Made by a program: the position numbers and the translations under genes
NCBI RefSeq assembly: GCF_003023845.1
Contig: NZ_PYFT01000001.1
Location: 3,162,001-3,226,000, forward strand
Reading direction: 5' to 3'
DNA from: Adhaeribacter arboris
GTDB taxonomy: Bacteria; Bacteroidota; Bacteroidia; Cytophagales; Hymenobacteraceae
DNA: 64,000 nucleotides
The notes under the pieces: model-generated
The model's database searches: none
What the model was told of the DNA's origin: nothing
The model's input: only the letters and a program-made list of their open reading frames with translations
In this document: positions 1-8,977 of the stretch, in pieces
Position numbering within the stretch: position 1 is the stretch's first letter
Layout: each line of letters starts with the position of its first letter

Positions 1-117
1 TTGGCTTTAGAAGCCGAAAATGAGGCAGCAGCTCAGGAAAAAGTTGAAATCGCCTGCAAAAAACTACTTGCCAATTTAATTATGGAATCGTATTCGTACC
101 AACTTGTTGCTAATTAA
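1..117 (+). CDS. purS: PurS subunit of phosphoribosylformylglycinamidine synthase, 3' end only
   Basis: Only the last 38 codons are present; the frame is open from base 1 and stops at TAA 115-117. The fragment has the C-terminal PurS pattern: an acidic, Ala-rich helix followed by CKKLLAN and a short terminal strand. PurS is the small subunit that, with PurL and PurQ, converts FGAR to FGAM in purine synthesis. The 5' part lies outside the window, so length and start cannot be judged. A hairpin at 170-209 follows and probably ends this transcript before porU. The identification rests on a short fragment and is moderately sure. Confidence 0.6.
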   Translation: MALEAENEAAAQEKVEIACKKLLANLIMESYSYQLVAN

Positions 118-169
118 GCAATAATATTGCCCTTTTTACAGTTCATTAGGATATAAGTAGAACTGAAAG

Positions 170-209
170 CAGATAATCTTATATTTTTCCGTTTTTATAA
201 GATTATCTG
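170..209 (+). terminator. Stem-loop between purS and porU
   Basis: A perfect 13-bp inverted repeat (170-182 with 197-209) encloses a T-rich 14-nt loop. It sits after purS and 18 nt before the porU start, so it may end the purS transcript or lie in the porU leader. There is no clear T-run after the right arm. Confidence 0.5.
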
Positions 210-227
210 TTAATACCTTTAGCATAT

Positions 228-3200
228 ATGCTTAAAAGCGTTACCTGCTTTTTACTCTTCTTTTTTTCCCTTTCAGCTTTTGGTCAGAGCCGGTATGCTG
301 ATGCCTCTGTTTTGAGCAATGGCACCTGGTATAAAATAGGAATTCCCGCCACTGGTTTGTACAAGTTAGATAGAAATACTTTGCAGAACATGGGGATTGC
401 AACGGCTAGCCTTAATCCCCAACATATTCGCCTGTTTGGTAATGGGGGCGGTATGCTGCCCCAACCAAATGCTACTGCCCGCCCCGACGACTTAATCCAG
501 GATGCCATTTTTGTTGCCGGCGAAAGCGACGGGAAATTCGATGCCGAGGATTATATTCTCTTCTATGGCCAAGGTCCGCATACCTGGAGCTTAGATGTTA
601 ATCAACAAACTTTCCGGCACGAGTTTAACATTTATTCGGATACAGCTTATTACTTTCTGCAAGTTGGGCAAACAACTGGTTTACGGGTAAATAAACAAAC
701 ACCCGTTACAGGTGCTACCGCTACCATCAACACGTTTGAGGAACGGCTATTTCATGAAGTTGATTTAAAAAACAAACTGTTATCGGGTCGGCAGTGGATG
801 GGGGAAGAATTTAGTTCTTTTACTTCCACCAAAGATTTTACTTTTGCTATTACGGATATTTTACCGAATTCGGTAGTGCAGATAAAAGCCGCCGTGATAG
901 GTGATTCACCTTCCAATAATTCGTTTGAATTTAAATTAAATAATGCCGACTTAGGAAAACTTAATATTGCCGGCAGAGGCAACTTTGATTACCATCCCGT
1001 AGGGGTTTTACAAGTTGCTACTTTTGAGAAGAACAGCAACACCCTTTCTAATACTAACGAACTTAAAGTAAATCTTACTTTTAATAATGCTGGTAACGCA
1101 GCAGCCCTGGGCTACCTGGATTATTTAGAAATAGTAGCCGAAAGGCAATTAAAGTTGTACGGCAATCAAACTATTTTCCGCTCTTTGCAGAATATATTTC
1201 CGGGAGCTGTTTCTACCTTTAATGTAGGCAATATGCCTGCTGGAGCCATTGTTTGGGATGTTACGCATCCCAACCATCCGGAAGCACTAGATTTAACTAT
1301 TAAAACCAATAGCGCTAGTTTTACCACTGCCACTGATACTCTAAAAGAATTTATTGCTTTTACTGGCCAAGATTTCCCAGCCCCCACAATTGCCGGAATA
1401 GTGCCGAGTCAAAACCTGCACGATTTAAACAAAGACGGTAAAACAGATTTGGTAATTGTTACGCATCCTAACTTTATATCGCAGGCAGAACGATTAGCAG
1501 CGCACCGGCAGACGCATGATGGCTTGCAGGTAAATGTGGTAACAACCCGGCAGGTTTACAATGAATTTTCGTCGGGAGCGCAGGATGTTACCGCTATCCG
1601 CGATTTCATGCAAATGATGTACGAGCGCCGAGGTAATAATTCTGAAAAAACACTGCATTTATTGTTATTTGGCGATGCTTCTTACGATTATAAGTCAACG
1701 AACGCAAACAGTTCCAAAGACCGTACGGTAAATAATACCAACTATGTTCCTACCTACCAATCGCGGGAATCATTGGATCCTTTAGAAAGTTATTCTTCCG
1801 AAGATTATTATGGTTTTCTAGATAATTCCGAAGGATTCTGGGATGAGACGGATTTTTCTCATCCGGACTTGATGGATATTGGGGTGGGACGTTTACCGGT
1901 ACATACTGTTCAGGAAGCAGAAATTCTCGTAACCAAACTGATTCATTACGACGATCCGAAAACCTTTGGTAACTGGCGTAACCGACTTGTATTGGCCGCC
2001 GACGATGGTGATGGCACCGAACACCTGCGCGATGCCGAATTTTTGGCCGACTACATGAAAACTAATCATTCCACTTTCAATATCCATAAAGTATATCTGG
2101 ATATGTTTAAGCAGGAAAACGGGGCCAGTGGACAGCTTTCTCCGGATGCTAATCGGAGCATTGATGAAGCCTTGGAACGCGGAGCCTTGCTCATTAATTA
2201 CACGGGTCATGGTGGCGAAACTACTCTGGCTCAAGAAAAAATTGTAACCATACCTCAAATTACTAATTGGAAAAATAAAGATAGACTAGCTTTTCTGGTG
2301 ACTGCTACCTGCGAATTTGGCCGTTACGACGATCCGGCACGTTCTTCAGGAGCCGAAGAAGCTTTAGTAAACCAAAATGGTGGAGCGATTGGCTTGATTT
2401 CGACCACGCGGCCAGTATATGCCGGAGGTAACCGGATATTGAACAAAAATTTCTTTGAAATAGCGTTTACCCCTATAAACGAACAAATGCCTCGTTTGGG
2501 CGATGTGCTACGCTTAACTAAGAATCGAAGTTTATCGCAGGTAAATAACCGCAATTTTGCTTTATTAGGCGATCCTTCTATGCGACTGGCTTATCCACAA
2601 CTGAAGGTAAGTTTGGATAAAGTAAACAACACAGATGTAAGTTCTGGAATTGATACGTTAAAAGCCTTATCTAAAATTACTTTTACTGGCAGCATCCGGG
2701 AGAGTAACCTAGCAGTTGCAACTAACTTTAATGGCTTGGTGCAAATTATTGTATATGAAAAAGAAACCCAGATAAACACCCTCGGCGACGAAAGTGCAAA
2801 TGGAGTAAGTAATATACGCGCGGTACCTATTCGGGAAAACATTATTTATGATGGCACTGCTTCAGTACAAGCTGGCTTGTTTAGTACTACCTTCATCGTT
2901 CCTAAAGATATTGCCTACAATCTTGGAAATGGTAAAATCAGTTTTTATGCTTTTTCAGGCACTACCGATGCTCAAGGCGCTTTCTCCAATATTATCGTGG
3001 GTGCAGCCAATCCAAATAGTACTTCTGATAACCAGCCTCCGGCTATTCGCTTATTTATGGATGATGAAACATTTAAATCAGGTGGTTTAACAACTCCTAA
3101 TACCACTTTGCTGGCACATATTACCGATGAAAATGGAATTAATACTACCGGTATAGGCATTGGACACGAATTAACGGCTGTTATAGATGGAAATAAAAAC

Positions 3201-3692
3201 CAGTCTATAAACTTGAATAACTATTTTACCGCTGAAGTAGATAACTATCAGGCAGGTCAGGTGCGGTATCCTTTATCAAATTTATCCGTTGGTAAGCATG
3301 AAATTAGTGTTAAGGCTTGGGATACGTATAATAACTCTGCCGAAAGTAAAATTGATCTGATGGTAGCCAATTCCGAAAAGCTAGCCTTAGCCCAGGTTTT
3401 CAACTATCCTAATCCTGTGCAGAACCAAACTACCTTTCAGTTTGACCATAATCGGCAGGGTGATGACTTAAATATAGAAATTAAGATATTTTCCACTACC
3501 GGAAGCTTAGTAAAAACACTTACTGGCACCAGTTTTGCCAGTAAACCGCATTTAGATGCTATTATATGGGATGGCCGGAACGAAAATAAACAAGCTTTGG
3601 CGAAAGGATTATATATTTATGTCCTGACTGTTCGTTCCAATCTTGATGGTGCGAAAGCAACTAAAACTGAAAAACTAATTTTATTAAATTAA
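228..3692 (+). CDS. porU: PorU, type IX secretion system C-terminal signal peptidase/sortase
   Basis: PorU is the gingipain-like (C25) cysteine peptidase on the outer surface that removes the C-terminal sorting domain of T9SS cargo and attaches cargo to the cell surface. The 1154-residue length fits the family. The sequence shows an N-terminal signal peptide ending near Gln20, a central C25 fold with the catalytic His in NYTGHGG (His661) and the catalytic Cys in TATCEFG (Cys695), and a C-terminal FlgD-like Ig domain (about residues 1055-1154, beginning NYPNPV and containing IWDGRNENK). PorU does not have its own sorting domain removed. porV follows 47 bp downstream on the same strand, the usual partner arrangement. 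Start ATG at 228 directly precedes the signal peptide. Confidence 0.93.
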   Translation: MLKSVTCFLLFFFSLSAFGQSRYADASVLSNGTWYKIGIPATGLYKLDRNTLQNMGIATASLNPQHIRLFGNGGGMLPQPNATARPDDLIQDAIFVAGESDGKFDAEDYILFYGQGPHTWSLDVNQQTFRHEFNIYSDTAYYFLQVGQTTGLRVNKQTPVTGATATINTFEERLFHEVDLKNKLLSGRQWMGEEFSSFTSTKDFTFAITDILPNSVVQIKAAVIGDSPSNNSFEFKLNNADLGKLNIAGRGNFDYHPVGVLQVATFEKNSNTLSNTNELKVNLTFNNAGNAAALGYLDYLEIVAERQLKLYGNQTIFRSLQNIFPGAVSTFNVGNMPAGAIVWDVTHPNHPEALDLTIKTNSASFTTATDTLKEFIAFTGQDFPAPTIAGIVPSQNLHDLNKDGKTDLVIVTHPNFISQAERLAAHRQTHDGLQVNVVTTRQVYNEFSSGAQDVTAIRDFMQMMYERRGNNSEKTLHLLLFGDASYDYKSTNANSSKDRTVNNTNYVPTYQSRESLDPLESYSSEDYYGFLDNSEGFWDETDFSHPDLMDIGVGRLPVHTVQEAEILVTKLIHYDDPKTFGNWRNRLVLAADDGDGTEHLRDAEFLADYMKTNHSTFNIHKVYLDMFKQENGASGQLSPDANRSIDEALERGALLINYTGHGGETTLAQEKIVTIPQITNWKNKDRLAFLVTATCEFGRYDDPARSSGAEEALVNQNGGAIGLISTTRPVYAGGNRILNKNFFEIAFTPINEQMPRLGDVLRLTKNRSLSQVNNRNFALLGDPSMRLAYPQLKVSLDKVNNTDVSSGIDTLKALSKITFTGSIRESNLAVATNFNGLVQIIVYEKETQINTLGDESANGVSNIRAVPIRENIIYDGTASVQAGLFSTTFIVPKDIAYNLGNGKISFYAFSGTTDAQGAFSNIIVGAANPNSTSDNQPPAIRLFMDDETFKSGGLTTPNTTLLAHITDENGINTTGIGIGHELTAVIDGNKNQSINLNNYFTAEVDNYQAGQVRYPLSNLSVGKHEISVKAWDTYNNSAESKIDLMVANSEKLALAQVFNYPNPVQNQTTFQFDHNRQGDDLNIEIKIFSTTGSLVKTLTGTSFASKPHLDAIIWDGRNENKQALAKGLYIYVLTVRSNLDGAKATKTEKLILLN

Positions 3693-3739
3693 TATTGCAA
3701 GAACACCATATATTTCGTGTTAAAACTGTTAACCCTAAT

Positions 3740-4876
3740 ATGACTAAAATCTCCAAAAAACTGGTAACTGCCTTAACGGTTGGTTCACTTTTTATTTCTC
3801 ATTTGTCGCGTGCTCAGTTTACTGGCTCTAACGTGGTTACTACCGCTGTACCAGTTTTAACAATAGCTCCTGATGCACGGGCAGCCGGAATGGGCGACGC
3901 TGGGGTAGCCACTTCACCCGATAATAATGCCTCTTTTTGGAATCCGGCAAAACTGGGATTTGTTACTACCGATTTTAGTGCGAGTGCCTCTTATTCTCCC
4001 TGGTTGCGCAATATCATTAATGATATGTCCATCTCTTATTTATCGGGAGTTAAGAAAGTAAGTGAGCGTTCTGCGTTCTCTGCCTCTCTCATGTATTTTG
4101 ATCTGGGAGATATTCAGTTTACCGATGAACAGGGTAATCCAGTCCAGCAATTTAATCCGAAAGAATATTTTGTAAGTTTTGGCTATGGTCAGCAGTTAAG
4201 CGAGAACTTAAGTTTAGGTATTGGAGCGCGTTTTATTCATTCTAATCTTTCAGCGGGTATTAATGACTCCAAACCAGGCAATTCTGTTGCAGCAGATATT
4301 GGCATTTACTACAATAAAGACCTAACCATTGGCGCTCGTAATTATAACTTAGCTTTAGGTGGAAACATATCTAATATCGGAGCTAAAATCAACTATGTAA
4401 ATGCCGATCGTAAAGACTTTCTACCAACTAACTTAAAATTGGGAACAGCTTTTACCATGGAACTGGACCCCTATAACACCTTAACGCTTGCCGTAGATGC
4501 GAATAAATTATTAGTTCCTTCGTTAGGAGCTAATACCGGGCAAAGCGTACCTAGTGCTATATTTTCATCATTTAGCGATGCCCCCGGTGGAGCTAGCGAA
4601 GAATTACAGGAAGTAATTTTAAATACTGGTTTAGAGTACTGGTATAATCAATTATTCGCGGCTCGTCTGGGCTACTTTTACGAAAGCCCTAACAAAGGCG
4701 ATCGGCATTACTTAAGCTTAGGAGCCGGAATCCGGTATCAGAAATTCGGGATTGACTTTGCTTATTTGGTTCCTAACGGCGATAGAAGCAATCCATTAGC
4801 AAGTACTCTCCGGTTTACTTTGCACTTTAACTTAAGTAACGAAGAAGGTACTGGTACTACTGTTCCAACTGAGTAA
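3740..4876 (+). CDS. porV: PorV (LptO), type IX secretion outer-membrane shuttle protein
   Basis: PorV is a FadL-like outer-membrane beta-barrel that binds T9SS cargo after it leaves the SprA translocon and carries it to PorU in the attachment complex. I start at ATG 3740 because it opens directly into a signal peptide ending SRAQ; the reading frame extends back to a TTG at 3695, but that would put about 15 unrelated residues ahead of the signal. After cleavage the protein has the family hallmark of APDARAAGMGDAG followed by NNASFWNPAKL, and then alternating barrel strands to the end. 378 residues is normal. It lies between porU and an M16 gene only 8 bp downstream, so the three are probably co-transcribed. 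Confidence 0.92.
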   Translation: MTKISKKLVTALTVGSLFISHLSRAQFTGSNVVTTAVPVLTIAPDARAAGMGDAGVATSPDNNASFWNPAKLGFVTTDFSASASYSPWLRNIINDMSISYLSGVKKVSERSAFSASLMYFDLGDIQFTDEQGNPVQQFNPKEYFVSFGYGQQLSENLSLGIGARFIHSNLSAGINDSKPGNSVAADIGIYYNKDLTIGARNYNLALGGNISNIGAKINYVNADRKDFLPTNLKLGTAFTMELDPYNTLTLAVDANKLLVPSLGANTGQSVPSAIFSSFSDAPGGASEELQEVILNTGLEYWYNQLFAARLGYFYESPNKGDRHYLSLGAGIRYQKFGIDFAYLVPNGDRSNPLASTLRFTLHFNLSNEEGTGTTVPTE

Positions 4877-4884
4877 TTAACTGC

Positions 4885-6165
4885 ATGCTTAACCGTACTG
4901 AAGCTCCTGCTTTAAAAGAAATTTCTGCTGTACAATTACCATCTGCCGAAGTAACGACTTTTCCGAATAAAAGCCGGTTACACCGTATTTTTAATTCCAC
5001 TCAACCCATTCTCAAATTTGAGATTGTTTTAAAAGCGGGTAAGTGGTATGAACCTTATAATGGAATTGCCTATTTAGCAGCCAAAATGCTGTTAGAAGGA
5101 ACCCAGCAATACTCCGCCCGGCAAATTGCGGATATAATTGCTTTTTATGGAGCCTCGCTAGAAAGTAATCAAAGTTTTGACCGGACTTCGATTACGCTGT
5201 ATACACTTACTAAGCATTTTGATCCTTTAATTGAATTACTAGGCGAAATACTTTTCGCTCCTACGTTTCCGGAGAAGGAGTTTGAGTTACTTAAAATACG
5301 AACTATCCAAAATATCAGCGTTGAGAAAAAGAAAAACGCTTATTTAGCCAATCAACTTTTTACTCGAAATTTTTACGGTCCTAATCATCCGTATGCAACG
5401 GGTATGGATGAGGTTATTTTAAATCAAATTACCTTACCCGAAATAAAAGACTTTTATCATACTCATTATAATCTTTCCGAAGCTGAAATTTTTATTTGCG
5501 GAGACTTTAGTTCAGAAGATATTTTAAAAGTTGAAAGCTTATTTGGAAAGGCTGGTGTTCATCAAGAGTCAATGGCATCTAAGGAATACAAACCCTTAGG
5601 CATCATTAAAAAAGATTTCCTAGTAAAAGAAGATAGTTTACAATCATCCATCAGGGTAGGTAGTGCCTGGCCGGCTATGAACCACCCGGATTATCATAAA
5701 CTTGCTTTACTTAATAAAATACTAGGCGGTTACTTTGGCTCCCGGTTGATGAAAAATATCCGGGAAGATAAAGGATTTACTTACGGTATATACTCGACAA
5801 TTTCGGTAAAAGAACATCATAATTTATTCTTTATCGCTACGGATGTTAATTACCAGAACACGCAGCAAACTTTAGACGAGATATACCGCGAAGTGAACTT
5901 ATTGAAGAGCGAGTTGGTGGAAACTTCAGAACTCCAGACGGTACAAAATTATATTGTAGGCAAGTTAGCGAATGACTTAAGCACTATTTTTGATCAATCT
6001 GAAAAGTACAAAAATATTATTTTGCATCAACTACCTTTAACTTTCTATTCAAATTATATCAATGCTATTAAATCAGTAACGCCGGAAGAACTTAACCTTC
6101 TTGCTAATCGATACTATATTCTAGATTCCTTTTATGAAGCAGTAGTTGGCAAACCAGTTGACTAG
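4885..6165 (+). CDS. M16 family protein lacking the zinc motif (substrate-binding subunit type)
   Basis: A 426-residue M16B-type protein with the two M16 half-domains. The HxxEH zinc motif is absent: the equivalent helix reads YLAAKMLLEG (residues 63-72). The C-terminal half instead keeps the Arg/Tyr substrate-binding pair in IREDKGFTYG (Arg293, Tyr300, seven apart as in the family). There is no signal peptide. By family knowledge such proteins are the non-catalytic halves of heterodimeric M16B peptidases. A zinc-bearing M16 gene that lacks the Arg/Tyr pair is at 23916-25190 and is the natural partner candidate. The gene starts 8 bp after porV, suggesting the same transcript; a role in T9SS is not established. 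It ends before a strong hairpin at 6199. Confidence 0.85.
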   Translation: MLNRTEAPALKEISAVQLPSAEVTTFPNKSRLHRIFNSTQPILKFEIVLKAGKWYEPYNGIAYLAAKMLLEGTQQYSARQIADIIAFYGASLESNQSFDRTSITLYTLTKHFDPLIELLGEILFAPTFPEKEFELLKIRTIQNISVEKKKNAYLANQLFTRNFYGPNHPYATGMDEVILNQITLPEIKDFYHTHYNLSEAEIFICGDFSSEDILKVESLFGKAGVHQESMASKEYKPLGIIKKDFLVKEDSLQSSIRVGSAWPAMNHPDYHKLALLNKILGGYFGSRLMKNIREDKGFTYGIYSTISVKEHHNLFFIATDVNYQNTQQTLDEIYREVNLLKSELVETSELQTVQNYIVGKLANDLSTIFDQSEKYKNIILHQLPLTFYSNYINAIKSVTPEELNLLANRYYILDSFYEAVVGKPVD

Positions 6166-6198
6166 CTTTGTGTTAAACAAGGAACATATGAGTAAACC

Positions 6199-6247
6199 AA
6201 AATCCGACCTAAATCCGGTTCTTACAACTGGATTTAAGTCGGATTTT
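6199..6247. terminator. Bidirectional terminator between convergent genes
   Basis: An 18-bp inverted repeat with one mismatch (6199-6216 with 6230-6247) around a 13-nt loop. A and T runs at the outer ends of the stem give U-rich ends in both directions. It separates the plus-strand porU-porV-M16 group from the minus-strand TonB receptor. Confidence 0.85.
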
Positions 6248-6266
6248 AGTTTAAATTGGCAGGCTG

Positions 6267-8546
6267 TTATTTACTAATCAGGTACTTTATTTGCAAACCT
6301 ACATAATAATTCCGGCCAGGAGCGGCCTGGAAATAGCGGCCTCCAAAGCCATTTAGGTCGTTACCCAAGCTGTACCTTTTGTTCAAAGCATTATCTATTC
6401 CGCCGTAGATTTCTGTTTGCCATTTAAGCCCGAGTCTCCGCCGGATACCACCGCGCGCGCCTACTAAAAAGTAAGAGTCAGCATAAACAGTGTTCGCATC
6501 GTTAAGCGGTATCTCACTGGTGTAATTAGTTGTAATATTCGCGTAAAACCCAGGCTTACTCTCAATATCCAAACCAGCTAACCATACGTGAGGAGGAGTG
6601 CCGGTTAACTTGTTACCGGAAAAATCAGAATCATTTTGACGGTATTCCCGAAAACGGAAATGGCTGTAGGCGTAGGTACTCCAGACTTTTAATAAAGTAA
6701 TTGGTTTTCTGGAATCCTGTATAAAAGCATACGAAACAGCTGCTTCTATTCCTTGTTGCCGGGTTGCTCCTGCATTATCAAAAACTACAATTCCGGCAGC
6801 ATTCGTACGGCTAACAATAGTTTCATTTAGTTGGAACCAAAAACCTACTATGTCAAAAGCAAGTTTTTGCTTTAACGCATTTCCTCTTAATCCAACTTCG
6901 TAATTTAAACCTCGTTCGGCCTGCAAGCGAGTGTTAAAACTTCCATCCGAAGGACGAGTTTCAGCATCAGTTGGTGGTGAAAAACCGGCACTAATACTAC
7001 CATGCGCTGAAAGTTGCGGAGAAATAACTTTTAGCAAACCTAAACGGGGCGAAAATTGCGGATTAAATGGCCGACGGTTAAGGTAATTACTTGATGTATC
7101 CGCATCGGATACCCGCGTTAAATCATATTGAAGAAAATTGAGACTACCTCCTAATGTAAGAATAAAATTAGCCGGTAGGTCAGCCTCTGCCTGAGCAAAA
7201 ACAAAACCTTGGTCAGCGGCTACTTCGTCATCAAAATTTAACTTTCCTGGCTCCCCCACTTTATTTTGATAATGACGAGAGTTAACGAAACTATGCTGAA
7301 ATTCGCCCCCTAAGGTAAATCTTATCAGCCTTTCCGCTAATAAAGTAGAATAGGTTGTTTGCGTGCGTCCACCAAAAGCTTGGTTAGCATTACGTTCATA
7401 ATCCATTGTAAAGGGATTATTTAAGAAAGAAAACACCCCAAACAGGGAAGTATTATTTCGCCAATGTTCGTTGAACTGGTACTGATGAGCTAAACCTATG
7501 TTTACTCCCTGCAGTTTAAGAGATGCTTTCTGATCAATATTCAACTGCCTGGCTGCCCTTGGATTACTTTCGTATTGCTCCCGGGTAAGAGCGCCCGGTA
7601 ATTGATAATACAAATCCGAAAAATAGGTATGAAACGTAAATATCTGCTTATCGGAGGGATAAAATTGACCAGTAAGTAAAACGGCATCACGATCCATGGC
7701 ACTTTGCTGGCGGTAACCATCCAGTTCTTGTTTAGCGTACCGTACCAGGAAACCAGATGTTTCAGAAGCAGTACTGGCAGTTACGGTAAAACGCTTTAAA
7801 CCATAAGAGCCTACCATAGAACCAATTTCTAATGCACTTTCTCCCGCGGTTGGACGAACAGTCTCTAATCGAACGGTTCCGCCGGTACCAGCTCCATAAA
7901 CACTGCCGGCCGGCCCTTTTAAAACTTCTATCCGACCGATGGTACCAGCATCAAGTAGATTAAGAGGTAAGGTTCCATTCGCTTCTACCAATGGAATATC
8001 ATTCAGGTACATTTTTACATTTCGCACCCCAAATGGAGCCCGTAAACTGCTACCTCTGATGGATAAGCGGTAACTAGCGGTTGCCCTTTCTTCCATGCGT
8101 ACTCCCGGAATTGTGTTTAAAGCCGGAACTATAGAAGTTGTATTATATCGCTCCAACTCCTTGGGAGTTAATAAACCCACCGATGCCGCTGTTTGCTGAA
8201 TTGGCCGGTTAGTAGCATATCCGGTGATTACTACTTCTTGTAATGCTCTCGCGTCTACATCTAACAATATTAATGCATTGTTTAATAAAGTATCAGGCTG
8301 AATATATTTAACCTGATAACCCAGCATGGAAACAGTAATTGTATCAGTTGCAAACGGTAAAGTTAAAGTAAACTCTCCTCTGCTATTAGTTGTTGTTCCA
8401 GTTGGTGTTCCGGGTACACTTACAGTTGCCCCTATTAATGGTTGTTGGGTTTTAGCCGCTGCTATTTTTCCGGAGAGCGTTTGCTGAGCCTTGGTTGTAA
8501 ACGTTACTAAACCTGTAAGTAGAAGTGTAAATAAATAAATTCTCAT
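6267..8546 (-). CDS. TonB-dependent receptor with N-terminal carboxypeptidase-like domain
   Basis: A 759-residue outer-membrane receptor for TonB-driven uptake. In order it shows a signal peptide ending near Ala20, a carboxypeptidase-regulatory-like Ig domain (about 21-95, with GATVSVPGTPTGT and SRGEFTL), a TonB-box-like segment (EVVITGYATNR), a plug domain (about 115-235, with SIRGSSLRAPFG and IEVLKGPAGSVYG), and a 22-strand-type barrel to the terminal strand ending YVGLQIKYLISK. The plug and barrel resemble iron-siderophore or related ligand receptors more than the SusC family, and no SusD is adjacent. The substrate cannot be told from sequence. A TATATTTG -7 element at 8616-8623 lies 69 nt upstream of the ATG. 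Confidence 0.88.
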   Translation of the reverse strand: MRIYLFTLLLTGLVTFTTKAQQTLSGKIAAAKTQQPLIGATVSVPGTPTGTTTNSRGEFTLTLPFATDTITVSMLGYQVKYIQPDTLLNNALILLDVDARALQEVVITGYATNRPIQQTAASVGLLTPKELERYNTTSIVPALNTIPGVRMEERATASYRLSIRGSSLRAPFGVRNVKMYLNDIPLVEANGTLPLNLLDAGTIGRIEVLKGPAGSVYGAGTGGTVRLETVRPTAGESALEIGSMVGSYGLKRFTVTASTASETSGFLVRYAKQELDGYRQQSAMDRDAVLLTGQFYPSDKQIFTFHTYFSDLYYQLPGALTREQYESNPRAARQLNIDQKASLKLQGVNIGLAHQYQFNEHWRNNTSLFGVFSFLNNPFTMDYERNANQAFGGRTQTTYSTLLAERLIRFTLGGEFQHSFVNSRHYQNKVGEPGKLNFDDEVAADQGFVFAQAEADLPANFILTLGGSLNFLQYDLTRVSDADTSSNYLNRRPFNPQFSPRLGLLKVISPQLSAHGSISAGFSPPTDAETRPSDGSFNTRLQAERGLNYEVGLRGNALKQKLAFDIVGFWFQLNETIVSRTNAAGIVVFDNAGATRQQGIEAAVSYAFIQDSRKPITLLKVWSTYAYSHFRFREYRQNDSDFSGNKLTGTPPHVWLAGLDIESKPGFYANITTNYTSEIPLNDANTVYADSYFLVGARGGIRRRLGLKWQTEIYGGIDNALNKRYSLGNDLNGFGGRYFQAAPGRNYYVGLQIKYLISK

Positions 8547-8615
8547 GAATCAATATGTACCTGGTAGCTACTCTTACTAGACGTTAGTAAGCTATCCTAT
8601 GTTATTAGATAGAAA

Positions 8616-8623
8616 CAAATATA
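8616..8623 (-). promoter_or_regulatory. Candidate -7 promoter element for the TonB receptor
   Basis: Reading on the minus strand, TATATTTG matches the Bacteroidota -7 consensus TAnnTTTG exactly. No clear TTG -33 element is seen at the expected distance, so support is partial. Confidence 0.4.
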
Positions 8624-8809
8624 GCTTTAAAATTAAGGTACTTTGCAGAATGTTTTATCCCAACATGGTGGTTTTTCATTCATACAGCTTTTTAAGTATT
8701 CATAACCGAAAAATTGAGGATATTATACTACTATTAAGGTAATGTGTTTCATTATTTTAGGTATGATAAGGTTTAAAGAAGTAGGTAATTCAGGAAACTC
8801 GCTTTTACA

Positions 8810-8869
8810 AACAAATCCAACATAAAAGACTTCTCTTAGTAAAGAGAAGTCTTTTATGTTGGATTTGTT
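8810..8869. terminator. 28-bp perfect hairpin after the OmpA-like gene
   Basis: The arms 8810-8837 and 8842-8869 are perfect inverted copies of 28 nt around the 4-nt loop AGTA. It lies about 110 bp beyond the end of the PorE-like gene and most likely ends that three-gene transcript, also insulating the TonB receptor. There is no T-run after either arm, so it is not a canonical intrinsic terminator and another role (RNA stability element, palindromic repeat unit) is possible. The rest of 8547-8977 holds only the -7 element noted separately. Confidence 0.6.
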
Positions 8870-8977
8870 ATTTAAATGAAGTATGTGCTACTATTTTGCT
8901 ACAGTTCTTTTAACATGATTAGTTAAATTTAATACCTGTCGCAGTTACCCGTTATTAGATGACTACTTGCCTTACAG

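Noticed and set aside
1893-2258. 121-codon antisense ORF in porU
   Set aside because: Shadow frame of a long, well-supported gene, with no domain.
3695-3739. TTG-initiated N-terminal extension of PorV
   Set aside because: The extension precedes a complete signal peptide that starts at ATG 3740.
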